From Microbacterium sp. Root61 (GTDB lineage Bacteria > Actinomycetota > Actinomycetes > Actinomycetales > Microbacteriaceae): a stretch of 64,000 bases of DNA. Where the stretch lies: positions 83,768 through 147,767 of the forward strand of contig NZ_LMGU01000002.1 of assembly GCF_001427525.1 (NCBI RefSeq). The letters are read 5' to 3'. Below are positions 16,914 to 24,701 of this stretch, in pieces. A program made the position numbers and the translations under genes. Position 1 is the stretch's first letter; every line of letters starts with the position of its first letter. The notes under the pieces were generated by a model that was not told where the DNA came from, did no database searches, and saw nothing but the letters and a program-made list of their open reading frames with translations.

Positions 16914-17129
16914 CTACCTTCGACCGTACTTCTTGTGAGTGGCCTGTCGGGTCACCCCGAGGGCTCCGGCGATCGCCTGCCAGGAGTACCCCATGTTGCG
17001 AGCGCGCCGCACCTGCACCTCTTCGGCGCGTGCGAGCTCGCGGCGGACCTCGGCGAGGCGGTGCAGCTCGGCGATCGGCTCCGCGTCGCCCGAGGCGCCG
17101 ACCAGAGTGCTGAGGTCGTCACTACTCAT
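16914..17129 (-). CDS. Miniature helix-turn-helix protein, probable local regulator
   Basis: About 71 residues from ATG 17129. The N-terminal half is acidic with an Ala/Glu/Arg-rich helix (AELHRLAEVRRELARAEEV), and the C-terminus is almost only a helix-turn-helix: YSWQAIAGALGVTRQATHKKYG. There is no effector domain. An in-frame TTG at 17174 falls inside the -10/operator repeat, so it cannot be the start. The gene lies 34 bp upstream of the ABC exporter on the same strand and is preceded by a promoter built into two repeats, which suggests autoregulation of a two-gene unit. The target and signal are unknown. Confidence 0.75.
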   Translation of the reverse strand: MSSDDLSTLVGASGDAEPIAELHRLAEVRRELARAEEVQVRRARNMGYSWQAIAGALGVTRQATHKKYGRR

Positions 17130-17169
17130 GTCGTCGCCTTCGGGTCGAGATGCCGGTCGTGGGATCAGT

Positions 17170-17213
17170 GTCAACCTTAGTTGCGTTGCGGCGGAGTGTC
17201 AATCTAGGTTGAC
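17170..17213 (-). promoter_or_regulatory. Promoter embedded in two GTCAAyCT-type repeats
   Basis: On the minus strand TTGACA (17202 to 17197), a 17-bp spacer and TAAGGT (17179 to 17174) form the best promoter in the window. The -35 lies in repeat GTCAATCTAGGTTGAC (17198-17213, palindromic at 14 of 16 positions) and the -10 in the related GTCAACCTTAGTTGC (17170-17184). The repeats start 28 bp apart. A protein bound there would cover the promoter. Confidence 0.7.
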
Positions 17214-17314
17214 GTTCGGGTGGCAGCGGGTGCCCTATCGCGCGCGCACGACGATGGCTAGCGTCGTAGCGTCGGCGGTCACCGACGATCTCCGACGGTT
17301 CGAGAGGAGAGACC

Positions 17315-18910
17315 ATGTCGTTCAAGACCCACAAAATGGGTGTGGCGATCGCTGCCACGGCCATGGTGGCAACGGTCGGGCTGGCATCGCCGGCCTTCGC
17401 CGTGCCCGAGGCGGATACCGTCACCAAGCTCACGCGAGCGGTGAAGATCAGCCAGGTGATGAATCACCTCAAGGCGTTGCAGGACATCGCCGACGACAAC
17501 GGCGACCGGGCCGCAGGGCGCCCGGGATACTCGGCGTCCGTCGACTACGTCGTCCAGCAGCTCACGCGCGCCGGCTACACGCCGGAAGTCCAGGAGTTCC
17601 CCTTCACCTACGCCGAGGAGAACTCCACCCTCTCGCGGCTCGATCCCGCCACGACCTGGGTCGACGGCCAGGACTTCCTGCGGAACAACTTCGACTCCGG
17701 CAGCCCGGAGGGCACCGCGACCGGGCCGCTGCAGCTGGTGGACATCGTCCAGCCCTTCCCCGCGAACGGAACCAGCACCAGCGGGTGCGAACCGGAGGAC
17801 TTCGCCGGCTTCGTACCCGGCTCGGTCGCTCTCATCCAGCGCGGGTCCTGCGACTTCTCGCTCAAGGCCGTGAACGCCCAGGCGGCGGGAGCCTCGGCAG
17901 TGATCGTGACAAATGACGGTCGACCAGGGCTGGTGGGGATGATCGGTGACGCAACCGGACTCACGATTCCCGCCGTCTTCGCGGCCTCCGCCGTCGGCGA
18001 GGATCTCGCCTCCACGCCCGGAGCGGTGGTGACGGTGACCGTGGACTACTTCGCCGAGGAGCGGACCGCGTTCAACGTGTTCGCCGAGACGAGCACCGGC
18101 GATGACGCCAATGTCGTCATGGCGGGTGCGCACCTCGACAGTGTCCAGGACGGAGCCGGCATCAACGACAACGGCTCCGGCAGCGCCGCGCTGCTGGAGA
18201 CTGCGATCCAGATGCAGCGGGTCCAGCCGACCAACACCGTCCGGTTCGCATGGTGGGGGGCCGAGGAGGAGGGGCTGCTCGGTTCGGAGCACTACGTGGC
18301 CAACCTCACCGCGGAGCAGCAGGATGCGATCGCGCTGTACCTGAACTTCGACATGATCGGCTCGCCGAACTACTTCTACGGGGTGTATGACGGCGACAAC
18401 TCGAGTGGAACGGCTCCTGACGGGTTCATCCCCGAGGGCTCCGCGGCGATCGAGGACGTCTTCCAACAGTTCTACGACTCCCAGGGGTTGCCGTATCAGG
18501 ACACCGACTTCTCCGGCCGCTCGGACTACGGGCCGTTCATCGCGGTCGGAATTCCGGCCGGAGGCCTGTTCACGGGCGCCGAGGAGATCAAGACCGCCGA
18601 CGAGGCCGCGCTCTACGGCGGGCTTCCCGGGGAAGCGTACGACCCGTGCTACCACCAGTCGTGCGACAGTCTCACGGCGGACGGCGCGGATCAGGCGCTG
18701 TACAAGGCCCTGAACAAGGCGTACAAGCAGCGCCTGACGGGCAACGTGAACCGGACGGCACTGGATGTGAACTCCGATGCGTTGGCCGCCGCGGTCATCA
18801 CCTTCGCGTTCGACACCTCGTCGGTGGATGCCACGGCGGATACCTTCGGTGCGAAGTCGTTCGGATCGGGCATCGACCTCAACGCCTTGCGGGACCGCTT
18901 CACCCAGTAG
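17315..18910 (+). CDS. Secreted M28 family aminopeptidase with PA domain
   Basis: 531 residues. A Sec signal peptide (basic start, hydrophobic core, ASPAFA at about 24-29) precedes the mature enzyme. A protease-associated domain occupies about residues 130-245. The M28 di-zinc site is complete: His in MAGAHLDS (about 273), Asp in INDNGSGSA, Glu-Glu in WWGAEEEGLLGS, Asp in NFDMIGSPN, and His in CYHQSCDS. This matches Streptomyces-type leucine aminopeptidases that release N-terminal residues from extracellular peptides. GAGAGGAGAGACC precedes ATG 17315. It is divergent from the mini-HTH gene and followed by a hairpin. Confidence 0.93.
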   Translation: MSFKTHKMGVAIAATAMVATVGLASPAFAVPEADTVTKLTRAVKISQVMNHLKALQDIADDNGDRAAGRPGYSASVDYVVQQLTRAGYTPEVQEFPFTYAEENSTLSRLDPATTWVDGQDFLRNNFDSGSPEGTATGPLQLVDIVQPFPANGTSTSGCEPEDFAGFVPGSVALIQRGSCDFSLKAVNAQAAGASAVIVTNDGRPGLVGMIGDATGLTIPAVFAASAVGEDLASTPGAVVTVTVDYFAEERTAFNVFAETSTGDDANVVMAGAHLDSVQDGAGINDNGSGSAALLETAIQMQRVQPTNTVRFAWWGAEEEGLLGSEHYVANLTAEQQDAIALYLNFDMIGSPNYFYGVYDGDNSSGTAPDGFIPEGSAAIEDVFQQFYDSQGLPYQDTDFSGRSDYGPFIAVGIPAGGLFTGAEEIKTADEAALYGGLPGEAYDPCYHQSCDSLTADGADQALYKALNKAYKQRLTGNVNRTALDVNSDALAAAVITFAFDTSSVDATADTFGAKSFGSGIDLNALRDRFTQ

Positions 18911-18936
18911 GGCCGGGCGGCTGATCCGAGCACGAC

Positions 18937-18970
18937 GGGAGCCCCGATCGCAGAAGCGGCCGGGGCTCCC
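18937..18970 (+). terminator. Hairpin terminator after aminopeptidase gene
   Basis: Perfect 10-bp arms GGGAGCCCCG (18937-18946) and CGGGGCTCCC (18961-18970) around a 14-base loop, 26 bases after the stop codon. There is no T-run. Confidence 0.65.
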
Positions 18971-19064
18971 CTCGAGTGGCCGCGGCGGGCTCAGCAGTGC
19001 GGCCCCCGGCCCTCGGGTGTCTATCGCGCGGAGGGGTGAAGCATCCGCCCTCGGGTGTCGCCGC

Positions 19065-20687
19065 TCATCGGGCGGCCGCCGTGCGCAATTCGTCGAGCAC
19101 GCCCGCGGTGAGGGCCGGCATGTCGATCTTTCCGTGCGGGCTGCGCTCGAGTGAGGGGCGCTCGAAGATGTGCCGAGGCTTTTTGTATCCGGCGAGGCGC
19201 TCATCGACGTGGGCGCGCACCTGCCCCGTCGTGGCGTCTGCTCCGGGCAGCAGCACGACGACCGCCGCGACGACTTCGCCGAAGCGGGGGTCGGGGATCC
19301 CGAAGACCACCGCGTCGCGAACGGCGGGATGCGACAGGAGGGCCTGCTCCACTTCGGCGGGGTAGACCTTCTCGCCACCGGTGTTCACGACCGCGCTGCC
19401 CCGACCGAGCAGATCGACGCAGCCGTCGTCCAGCACTTCCGCCCAGTCGCCGGGCATGACGTGGCGGACGCCGTCGATGACCGGGAAGGTGGCACGGGTC
19501 TTCTCCTCATCCCGGAAGTAGCCTTTCGGCAGCCTTCCGCGGAAGGCCAGGATGCCGCGACGCCCGGGCTGATGCTGCACGTCGATGAGGTCCTCGTCGA
19601 GGACGACCGCGCCGGGCAGCAGGCGCAGCCGGCCGGGGAGGTCGGCGACGGAGGTCGTCACGTTCACCGCGTACGGTCCGCCCTCGGTCGAGGCGAGGAG
19701 ATCGGTGATGACGATGCGCCCGAGCCCGTGCAGCCGCTCTTTCGTGGTGACGCTGAACCGCATCCCGGAGCTGATGACCGACGCCACGTCACCGAGCGAG
19801 CTCAGTCCCGCCGCTTCGGCCGCCTCGAGGATCGGCAGCGCGACTGCATCGCCCGCGACGATCAGGCGGGTGGCCCGTTCGTCGACGGCGAGCCGGATCG
19901 CCTCGGCGGCATCCAGTCGCGCCGCGTCATGGATGACAACGGTCCCCCCGAGGACGAGGGTGTTCATCGAGCTGAACAGTGCGGTGCCGTGCATGAAGGG
20001 TGCGAGCGGAAGTGTCGCGGTGCGCGGTGTGGCGGGGTCGGCGGCGATCCGCACGACGTCGTCGATCGTGTCGGGGTAGGCGAGCCCGATCGGGCCGTAG
20101 ATCGAGTACATCTGCACGTCGAGGATGTCCTCCGCGGCCCACACGACGGCGCGCGGCCTCCCCGTAGTGCCCCCGGTGTACAGCCGCACCTCACCGCCCG
20201 GAGGGGGTGTGGCAGGCAGTTGACCCGGTACGTCGACGATCCCGGCGAAGTCGAGCGCCGTGCCGGCGGCTGCTCCTTCGTCTCGGGCCTGGATGAGCGC
20301 CGGTGACTCTCCGGTGCGCTCTGCGACCAGGCCGATCGCGGCCTCCGCGACCTCGGTGCAGGACGTCGTCGTGATGAGGACCACAGCCTCGGAATCTTCG
20401 AGCAGATCCGCCACCTCGCCCGCGCGGTAGCGGAAGTTGATCGGGACCGGCGCGATGCCCGTCGCGAGGCAGGCGAACAGCGCGACGAGGTACTCGGGGC
20501 GGTTGTACATCAGGATCGCGACCGAATCGCCCGCGCGCACGCCCGATCGGGTCAGATGCTCGGCGAGGGCGCCCGCTTCGTGCGCGAACTGCGCGTAGCT
20601 CAGCGTGCGGTCGCGCGTCACGATCGCCGGCCGTTCCGGGAGGGCTCGCGCGAGGGCCTGCCATACGTCGCTGTAGTGGCCTGTCAT
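19065..20687 (-). CDS. Acyl-CoA synthetase (AMP-forming, FadD-like)
   Basis: 540 residues of the ANL superfamily, activating a carboxylic acid to its CoA thioester via an acyl-adenylate. The P-loop motif is RLYTGGTTGRPRAVVW (about residues 176-191); later motifs include GRLPKGYFRDEEKT, the DWAEVLDDG block and the C-terminal Lys region SPHGKIDMPALT. Chain length or ring specificity cannot be deduced. GAGGGG 5 bases before ATG 20687 supports this start; the frame stays open further upstream but reads as intergenic DNA. A 28-codon ORF ends 8 bases upstream and a MarR-type palindrome lies beyond it. Confidence 0.88.
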   Translation of the reverse strand: MTGHYSDVWQALARALPERPAIVTRDRTLSYAQFAHEAGALAEHLTRSGVRAGDSVAILMYNRPEYLVALFACLATGIAPVPINFRYRAGEVADLLEDSEAVVLITTTSCTEVAEAAIGLVAERTGESPALIQARDEGAAAGTALDFAGIVDVPGQLPATPPPGGEVRLYTGGTTGRPRAVVWAAEDILDVQMYSIYGPIGLAYPDTIDDVVRIAADPATPRTATLPLAPFMHGTALFSSMNTLVLGGTVVIHDAARLDAAEAIRLAVDERATRLIVAGDAVALPILEAAEAAGLSSLGDVASVISSGMRFSVTTKERLHGLGRIVITDLLASTEGGPYAVNVTTSVADLPGRLRLLPGAVVLDEDLIDVQHQPGRRGILAFRGRLPKGYFRDEEKTRATFPVIDGVRHVMPGDWAEVLDDGCVDLLGRGSAVVNTGGEKVYPAEVEQALLSHPAVRDAVVFGIPDPRFGEVVAAVVVLLPGADATTGQVRAHVDERLAGYKKPRHIFERPSLERSPHGKIDMPALTAGVLDELRTAAAR

Positions 20688-20695
20688 GGCGCCCC

Positions 20696-20782
20696 TCAGC
20701 TCAGGGGCGGCGGGTCGAGTGACTCCCCGCGCAGCGTGGTGAGATCCTCGACGGCGGTCGAGGGGGCGACGGCCTCCTGCAT
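20696..20782 (-). CDS. Small ORF (28 codons) ahead of acyl-CoA synthetase, possible leader peptide
   Basis: MQEAVAPSTAV...DPPPLS, no recognised domain. It has a good ribosome site (AAGGAGAACAGC before ATG 20782). Its TGA runs into the GAGGGG ribosome site of the synthetase gene, so translation of the peptide could feed ribosomes onto that gene. Coding is supported by the ribosome site and spacing only; it may be a chance ORF. Confidence 0.4.
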   Translation of the reverse strand: MQEAVAPSTAVEDLTTLRGESLDPPPLS

Positions 20783-20843
20783 GCTGTTCTCCTTCGAACG
20801 CGTGTGCCAGTGGGCGGTGCACGCAACGCCGTGGACTCGCAAC

Positions 20844-20857
20844 ACCTGAATTCAGGT
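20844..20857. promoter_or_regulatory. Perfect 14-bp palindrome, probable MarR operator
   Basis: ACCTGAATTCAGGT lies in the 252-bp region between the acyl-CoA synthetase (minus) and the MarR gene (plus). The rest of that region holds the small ORF and the weak marR leader. Position and symmetry fit autoregulation plus control of the synthetase by the adjacent MarR protein. Confidence 0.65.
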
Positions 20858-20939
20858 TAACTGACGTTGGAGCCGGTGTCTTCTTTCGTTCCGCTGCGCT
20901 ACCCTGAACCCACATCTGGGGAGATGGGGATGGGGAGCG

Positions 20940-21386
20940 ATGGAGCGCCACAATTTCGTTTACATGATCAAGCAGTTGGAGCTGGGGCTCCGGCCGCGCT
21001 TCTTCGAAGCGTGCGCGGCGGCGCAGCTCACCGCTGCGCAGTACACCGCGCTGACCGTGCTGGAGCGCCGACCGGGGATCACCAGCTCGGAGCTGGCACG
21101 CCGGTCGTTCGTCCGCGCGCAGACGATGGCCGCAACGATGGATCCGCTGTTGGATGCCGGGTACGTGCGCCGCGAACGGGACCCCATGCACGGCCGCCGC
21201 ATCCTGCTCTCGCTCAGTGAGAAGGGCATCGACGCGGTAGCCCGCGCGGCGCCGCAGTTCGATGCGCTGGAGGAACTGCTCGTGTCCGACCTGAGCGAGA
21301 AGGAGCGCGCCCAGTTCGCGGACTACCTGCGTCGCTGTCGCGAGGCGCTGGACCGCGCTGGACACCGCGTGCCCGTCGTCCACTAG
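20940..21386 (+). CDS. MarR family transcriptional regulator
   Basis: 148 residues. The winged helix reads LTAAQYTALTVLERRPGITSSELARRSF, RAQTMAATMDPLLDAGYVRRERDPMHGRR (recognition helix and wing, about residues 29-85). Flanking helices form the dimer interface (LSEKERAQFADYLRRCREAL). It probably represses itself and the divergent acyl-CoA synthetase through the palindrome at 20844-20857, with an acyl or aromatic ligand; this is inference from context. GGGGAG is only 2 bases before ATG 20940, a short spacing. Confidence 0.9.
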   Translation: MERHNFVYMIKQLELGLRPRFFEACAAAQLTAAQYTALTVLERRPGITSSELARRSFVRAQTMAATMDPLLDAGYVRRERDPMHGRRILLSLSEKGIDAVARAAPQFDALEELLVSDLSEKERAQFADYLRRCREALDRAGHRVPVVH

Positions 21387-21447
21387 GGCCGACGTACCGC
21401 GGACACACCTTGCAGGCCGAGGCCTTCGGGGTGTCGTCCGCGCGCGT

Positions 21448-21453
21448 TAGGGT
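21448..21453 (+). promoter_or_regulatory. -10 hexamer TAGGGT, leaderless start of ABC ATPase gene
   Basis: TAGGGT is followed by 6 bases and GTG 21460. No ribosome site is present, consistent with a leaderless mRNA. Confidence 0.5.
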
Positions 21454-21459
21454 GGTGCG

Positions 21460-22401
21460 GTGCCAGCCCCCGTGATCATCGCCGACCAGCTCGTCAAGAC
21501 GTATGCGTCCAAGGGCAAGCCCGACTTCGTCGCCGTCGACGGGCTGTCCTTCGAGGTCGCGCCGGGGGAGTCCTTCGGGCTGCTCGGCCCGAACGGCGCG
21601 GGCAAGTCCACCACCATGAAGATGATCGGGGCGGTCTCGACGCGCACGAGCGGGAGTCTCAGCATCCTGGGACTGGATCCCGACCAGTACGGACCCGAGA
21701 TCCGTTCGCGGCTCGGCGTCGTGCCGCAGCAGGACAACCTCGACGGCGAGCTCAACGCGCGCGAGAACCTCTACATCTACGGACGCTACTTCGGTCTGCC
21801 CGGCAAGGTGTGTGCGCAGAAGGCCGATGAGCTGCTGGCCTTCGCGGCGCTCGAGGACAAGGCCAAGAGCAAGGTCGACCAGCTCTCCGGGGGCATGAAG
21901 CGTCGCCTGACGATCGCCCGAGGGCTCATCAACGACCCCCGCATCCTGCTGCTGGACGAACCGACCACGGGGCTCGACCCGCAGGCGCGCCACGTGCTGT
22001 GGGACCGCCTGTTCCGCCTCAAGGAGCGCGGCACGACACTGGTGCTGACGACCCACTACATGGACGAGGCCGAGCAGCTCTGCGACCGTCTCATCGTGGT
22101 GGACAAGGGCAGGATCATGGCCGAGGGCACCCCGGCATCCCTCATCCGCGAGTACTCCAGCCGCGAGGTGCTCGAGGTGCGCTTCGGCTCCGACCGCAAC
22201 GAGCAGGTCGCCCCGCAGCTGCAGGGCATCGGCGACCGCGTGGACGTGCTGCCCGACCGCATCCTGGTCTACGCCGACGACGGCGAGCGGGCGCTGGAGC
22301 GCATCACCGCGCTGGGGCTGCAGCCCCACACCTCGCTGGTGCGCCGGTCGAGCCTCGAGGATGTGTTCCTCCGTCTCACCGGACGGACGCTGATCGAATG
22401 A
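21460..22401 (+). CDS. ABC-2 exporter ATP-binding protein (DrrA/NodI type)
   Basis: 313 residues. Walker A GPNGAGKSTTMKM (about residues 43-55), Q-loop VPQQDN, signature QLSGGMKRRLTIARG, Walker B ILLLDEPTTGLDPQAR and H-loop LTTHYMDEAEQLCD. A C-terminal DUF4162-like tail (EVLEVRFGSDRNEQ) is typical of drug-type exporters. It powers the two permeases that follow, with 4-base overlaps throughout (ATGA). No antibiotic biosynthesis genes lie nearby, so the substrate is open. Confidence 0.93.
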   Translation: MPAPVIIADQLVKTYASKGKPDFVAVDGLSFEVAPGESFGLLGPNGAGKSTTMKMIGAVSTRTSGSLSILGLDPDQYGPEIRSRLGVVPQQDNLDGELNARENLYIYGRYFGLPGKVCAQKADELLAFAALEDKAKSKVDQLSGGMKRRLTIARGLINDPRILLLDEPTTGLDPQARHVLWDRLFRLKERGTTLVLTTHYMDEAEQLCDRLIVVDKGRIMAEGTPASLIREYSSREVLEVRFGSDRNEQVAPQLQGIGDRVDVLPDRILVYADDGERALERITALGLQPHTSLVRRSSLEDVFLRLTGRTLIE

Positions 22402-23312
22402 GCGGCGTCGAAGACCCGGGAGAGGGGCGGGTGCCGCTGCCCGGCGCGCCTGCCGGCATGGTCGCGACCGCACCCGCCACCACCGACGAGCTGCGCGCCG
22501 AAGCGATGGAGTGGGGCCGCAAGCCTCGCTGGCGTGGCGCGCTCTACGTCACCGAGCACATCGTGCGGGCGATGCGGGCCTACGGCTGGACCATCATCGT
22601 CGGGGCGCTCGGTCAGCCGATCATCTACCTGCTCGGGCTCGGCGTCGGCCTGGCCGCGCTCATCGACGGGACGATCGATGACGGCTCCGGCGTCTCGGTG
22701 AGCTACCTCGTGTTCGTGGCGCCGGCGCTGCTGATGACCGCGGCGATCCAGGTCGGCACCGAGGAGTTCAGCTACCCGATCATGGACGGTTTCAAGTGGC
22801 GCCGGTTCTTCTTCGGGTTCAGCGCCTCGCCGATCACTCCCGGGCAGATCGCGACCGGCGTGCTCTTCGGCGCCTCGGCGCGGATCCTCCTCGCCGTGAC
22901 GGGCTACTACCTGTTCATCTGGGTGTTCGGTGCGGTCCCCGACCCCGCGACGGGATGGCTGGCGATTCCCATCGGGCTGCTCGCTGGCTGGGCCTTCGGT
23001 GCGCCGCTGATGGCCTACGCGGCCTCCATCACCGAGGACAAGGGGCAGTTCGCCCTCGTGCAGCGCTTCATCTTCATGCCGATGTTCCTGTTCTCCGGCA
23101 CGTTCTACCCCCTGTCCGCCTTGCCCGACTGGCTCGAGTGGATCGGCTGGATCTCGCCGCTGTGGCACGCGACGCAGCTCGGCCGAGGGGTCACCTACGG
23201 GCGGCCGGAGGAACCCTGGCTCATCGCCGTGCACGTCACGTACCTCGTCGTGCTCGCCGTCGTCGGCTACCTCTTCGCCCGGCACTTCTTCGCGAAGCGG
23301 CTCGGCGCATGA
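22398..23312 (+). CDS. ABC-2 type permease, first subunit
   Basis: 304 residues with about 60 cytoplasmic N-terminal residues and six hydrophobic segments. The ABC-2 signature region is seen in LVQRFIFMPMFLFSGTFYPLSALPDWLEWIGWISPLWHATQLGRG (blocks MFLFSGTFYPLSALP and PLWHATQLGRG). NodJ-like. ATG 22398 overlaps the ATPase stop. It likely pairs with the next permease to form a heterodimeric channel. Confidence 0.9.
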   Translation: MSGVEDPGEGRVPLPGAPAGMVATAPATTDELRAEAMEWGRKPRWRGALYVTEHIVRAMRAYGWTIIVGALGQPIIYLLGLGVGLAALIDGTIDDGSGVSVSYLVFVAPALLMTAAIQVGTEEFSYPIMDGFKWRRFFFGFSASPITPGQIATGVLFGASARILLAVTGYYLFIWVFGAVPDPATGWLAIPIGLLAGWAFGAPLMAYAASITEDKGQFALVQRFIFMPMFLFSGTFYPLSALPDWLEWIGWISPLWHATQLGRGVTYGRPEEPWLIAVHVTYLVVLAVVGYLFARHFFAKRLGA

Positions 23313-24136
23313 CCGCCCTCGAGCAGGAGACGAGCGTCGCACCGCGGCGCGGCGGAGTGCGGGCGCTCTGGGCCGGCAACCCCGGTGCCGTCGTGCAGCG
23401 CGGGCTGATCGCCGCGCGCTCCTCGAGCTGGGCCGTCGTGCTCTCCGGCTTCTTCGAGCCTGTCTTCTACCTCGCGTCGATGGGCATCGGCCTCGGGTCT
23501 CTGGTCGGTGACGTGCAGACGACCGCGGGGATGGAGGTCACGTACGCGCAGTTCATCGCGCCGGCACTGCTGGCCGTGTCGGCGATGAACGGCGCCATCT
23601 ACGACTCCACCTGGAATGTCTTCTTCAAGATGAACCACGCCAAGCTCTACGAGGGGATGCTGTCGACCTCGCTCGGCCCGCTCGACGTGGCGCTGGGCGA
23701 GATCATCTACGCGCTGCTGCGCGGTCTCGTGTACGCCTCGGGCTTCATGATCATCATGCAGGTGTTCGGACTGAACCTGGCCTGGACCGCGATCCTCGCG
23801 CTGCCGGCCGTGGTGCTGATCGCGTTCGGCTTCGCCAGCATCGGCATGGCCGTGACCAGCTACATGAAGGTCTTTCAGCAGATGGACTGGATCAGCCTCG
23901 TGCTGCTGCCGATGTTCCTCTTCTCGGCGACCTTCTACCCGATCACGGTGTACCCGCCCGTCATCCAGGCGATCGTCCAGGCGCTGCCGCTCTGGCACGG
24001 CGTCGAGCTCATCCGCGGGCTGACCACCGGCTCCATCGACTCCGCGATGCTCATCCACGTGCTGTACTTCGTGGTCATGATCGCGGTGGGGCTGGTCTTC
24101 ACCACCAAGCGTCTGCGGGCGCTGTTCCTGGGCTGA
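23309..24136 (+). CDS. ABC-2 type permease, second subunit
   Basis: 275 residues with six hydrophobic segments and the same ABC-2 landmark as its neighbour (LLPMFLFSATFYPITVYP, then LPLWHGVELIRGLT). The N-terminus is shorter than in the first permease. ATG 23309 overlaps the upstream stop by 4 bases, completing a three-gene exporter operon. Confidence 0.9.
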   Translation: MTALEQETSVAPRRGGVRALWAGNPGAVVQRGLIAARSSSWAVVLSGFFEPVFYLASMGIGLGSLVGDVQTTAGMEVTYAQFIAPALLAVSAMNGAIYDSTWNVFFKMNHAKLYEGMLSTSLGPLDVALGEIIYALLRGLVYASGFMIIMQVFGLNLAWTAILALPAVVLIAFGFASIGMAVTSYMKVFQQMDWISLVLLPMFLFSATFYPITVYPPVIQAIVQALPLWHGVELIRGLTTGSIDSAMLIHVLYFVVMIAVGLVFTTKRLRALFLG

Positions 24137-24179
24137 TCGTCGCCGCGCGAGCCACCTCGTCTAAACCTTCAGTCGGGCG

Positions 24180-24185
24180 TAAGCT
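24180..24185 (+). promoter_or_regulatory. -10 hexamer TAAGCT, near-leaderless start
   Basis: TAAGCT is followed by 7 bases and ATG 24193, separating this gene from the exporter operon at promoter level. Confidence 0.45.
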
Positions 24186-24192
24186 CGGGGTC

Positions 24193-24633
24193 ATGGACAC
24201 CATCATCAGCATCCTCCACGTCGGAACGGCCGTCTTCATCGTCGGCCCGATGGCGATCCTTCCCATGACCGGACTGCGCGCGCTCCGCTCCGGAAACGCC
24301 GGCCAGGTGCGCACGCTGGCGAAGTCCACCTCGATCTTCACGTGGCTGTCGCTGCTGACGTTCATCTTCGGCTTCGGCGCGATGAGCATGGCCGACGAGA
24401 AGTACAACCTGAGCTTCACGACCCCGTGGATCCTGTGGTCGACGATCCTCTACGTGATCGCCTTCGCCGTGACGATGTTCCTGGTCGTCCCGCAGATGAA
24501 CAAGGCCGCCGCCGAACTGGATGGCGCCGCTGAGGGCACCAAGCCGTCCGGCTACGGCGCGATCGCGGCCGGTAGCGGCATCGCGTCGCTCCTGCTGGTG
24601 GCCGTCGTCGTCCTGATGATCTGGAAGCCGTAG
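24193..24633 (+). CDS. Small integral membrane protein (DUF2269-like)
   Basis: 146 residues with four hydrophobic segments (about residues 5-27, 48-70, 82-104, 122-143) and short charged loops. The pattern ISILHVGTAVFIVGPMAIL, with a His in helix 1, resembles DUF2269-type proteins. No function is known and I propose none. It ends before a 26-bp perfect inverted repeat shared with the convergent symporter gene. Confidence 0.7.
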   Translation: MDTIISILHVGTAVFIVGPMAILPMTGLRALRSGNAGQVRTLAKSTSIFTWLSLLTFIFGFGAMSMADEKYNLSFTTPWILWSTILYVIAFAVTMFLVVPQMNKAAAELDGAAEGTKPSGYGAIAAGSGIASLLLVAVVVLMIWKP

Positions 24634-24637
24634 CGCT

Positions 24638-24700
24638 TCGAGCTGTAGACGAAGAGGAGCGGATGCCGACGGCTTCCGCTCCTCTTCGTCTACAGCTCGA
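24638..24700. terminator. 26-bp perfect inverted repeat, bidirectional terminator
   Basis: Arms 24638-24663 and 24675-24700 are exact reverse complements over 26 bp with an 11-base loop. It fills the 68-bp gap between convergent genes and abuts the symporter stop codon at 24702-24704. Confidence 0.85.
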
Positions 24701-24701
24701 G

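Noticed and set aside
14924..17113. 729-codon open frame on the plus strand over the ABC exporter
   Set aside because: The antisense exporter has all ABC motifs, whereas this frame is low-complexity Arg/Asp/Gln/His-rich.
21463..22401. Later start codons for the DrrA-like ATPase
   Set aside because: GTG 21460 with its abutting -10 explains the start and the normal N-terminus; later Met codons would cut into the ATPase fold.
21460..24136. Self-resistance exporter of an antibiotic gene cluster
   Set aside because: DrrAB-like in sequence, but no polyketide, peptide or tailoring enzymes occur in the window.
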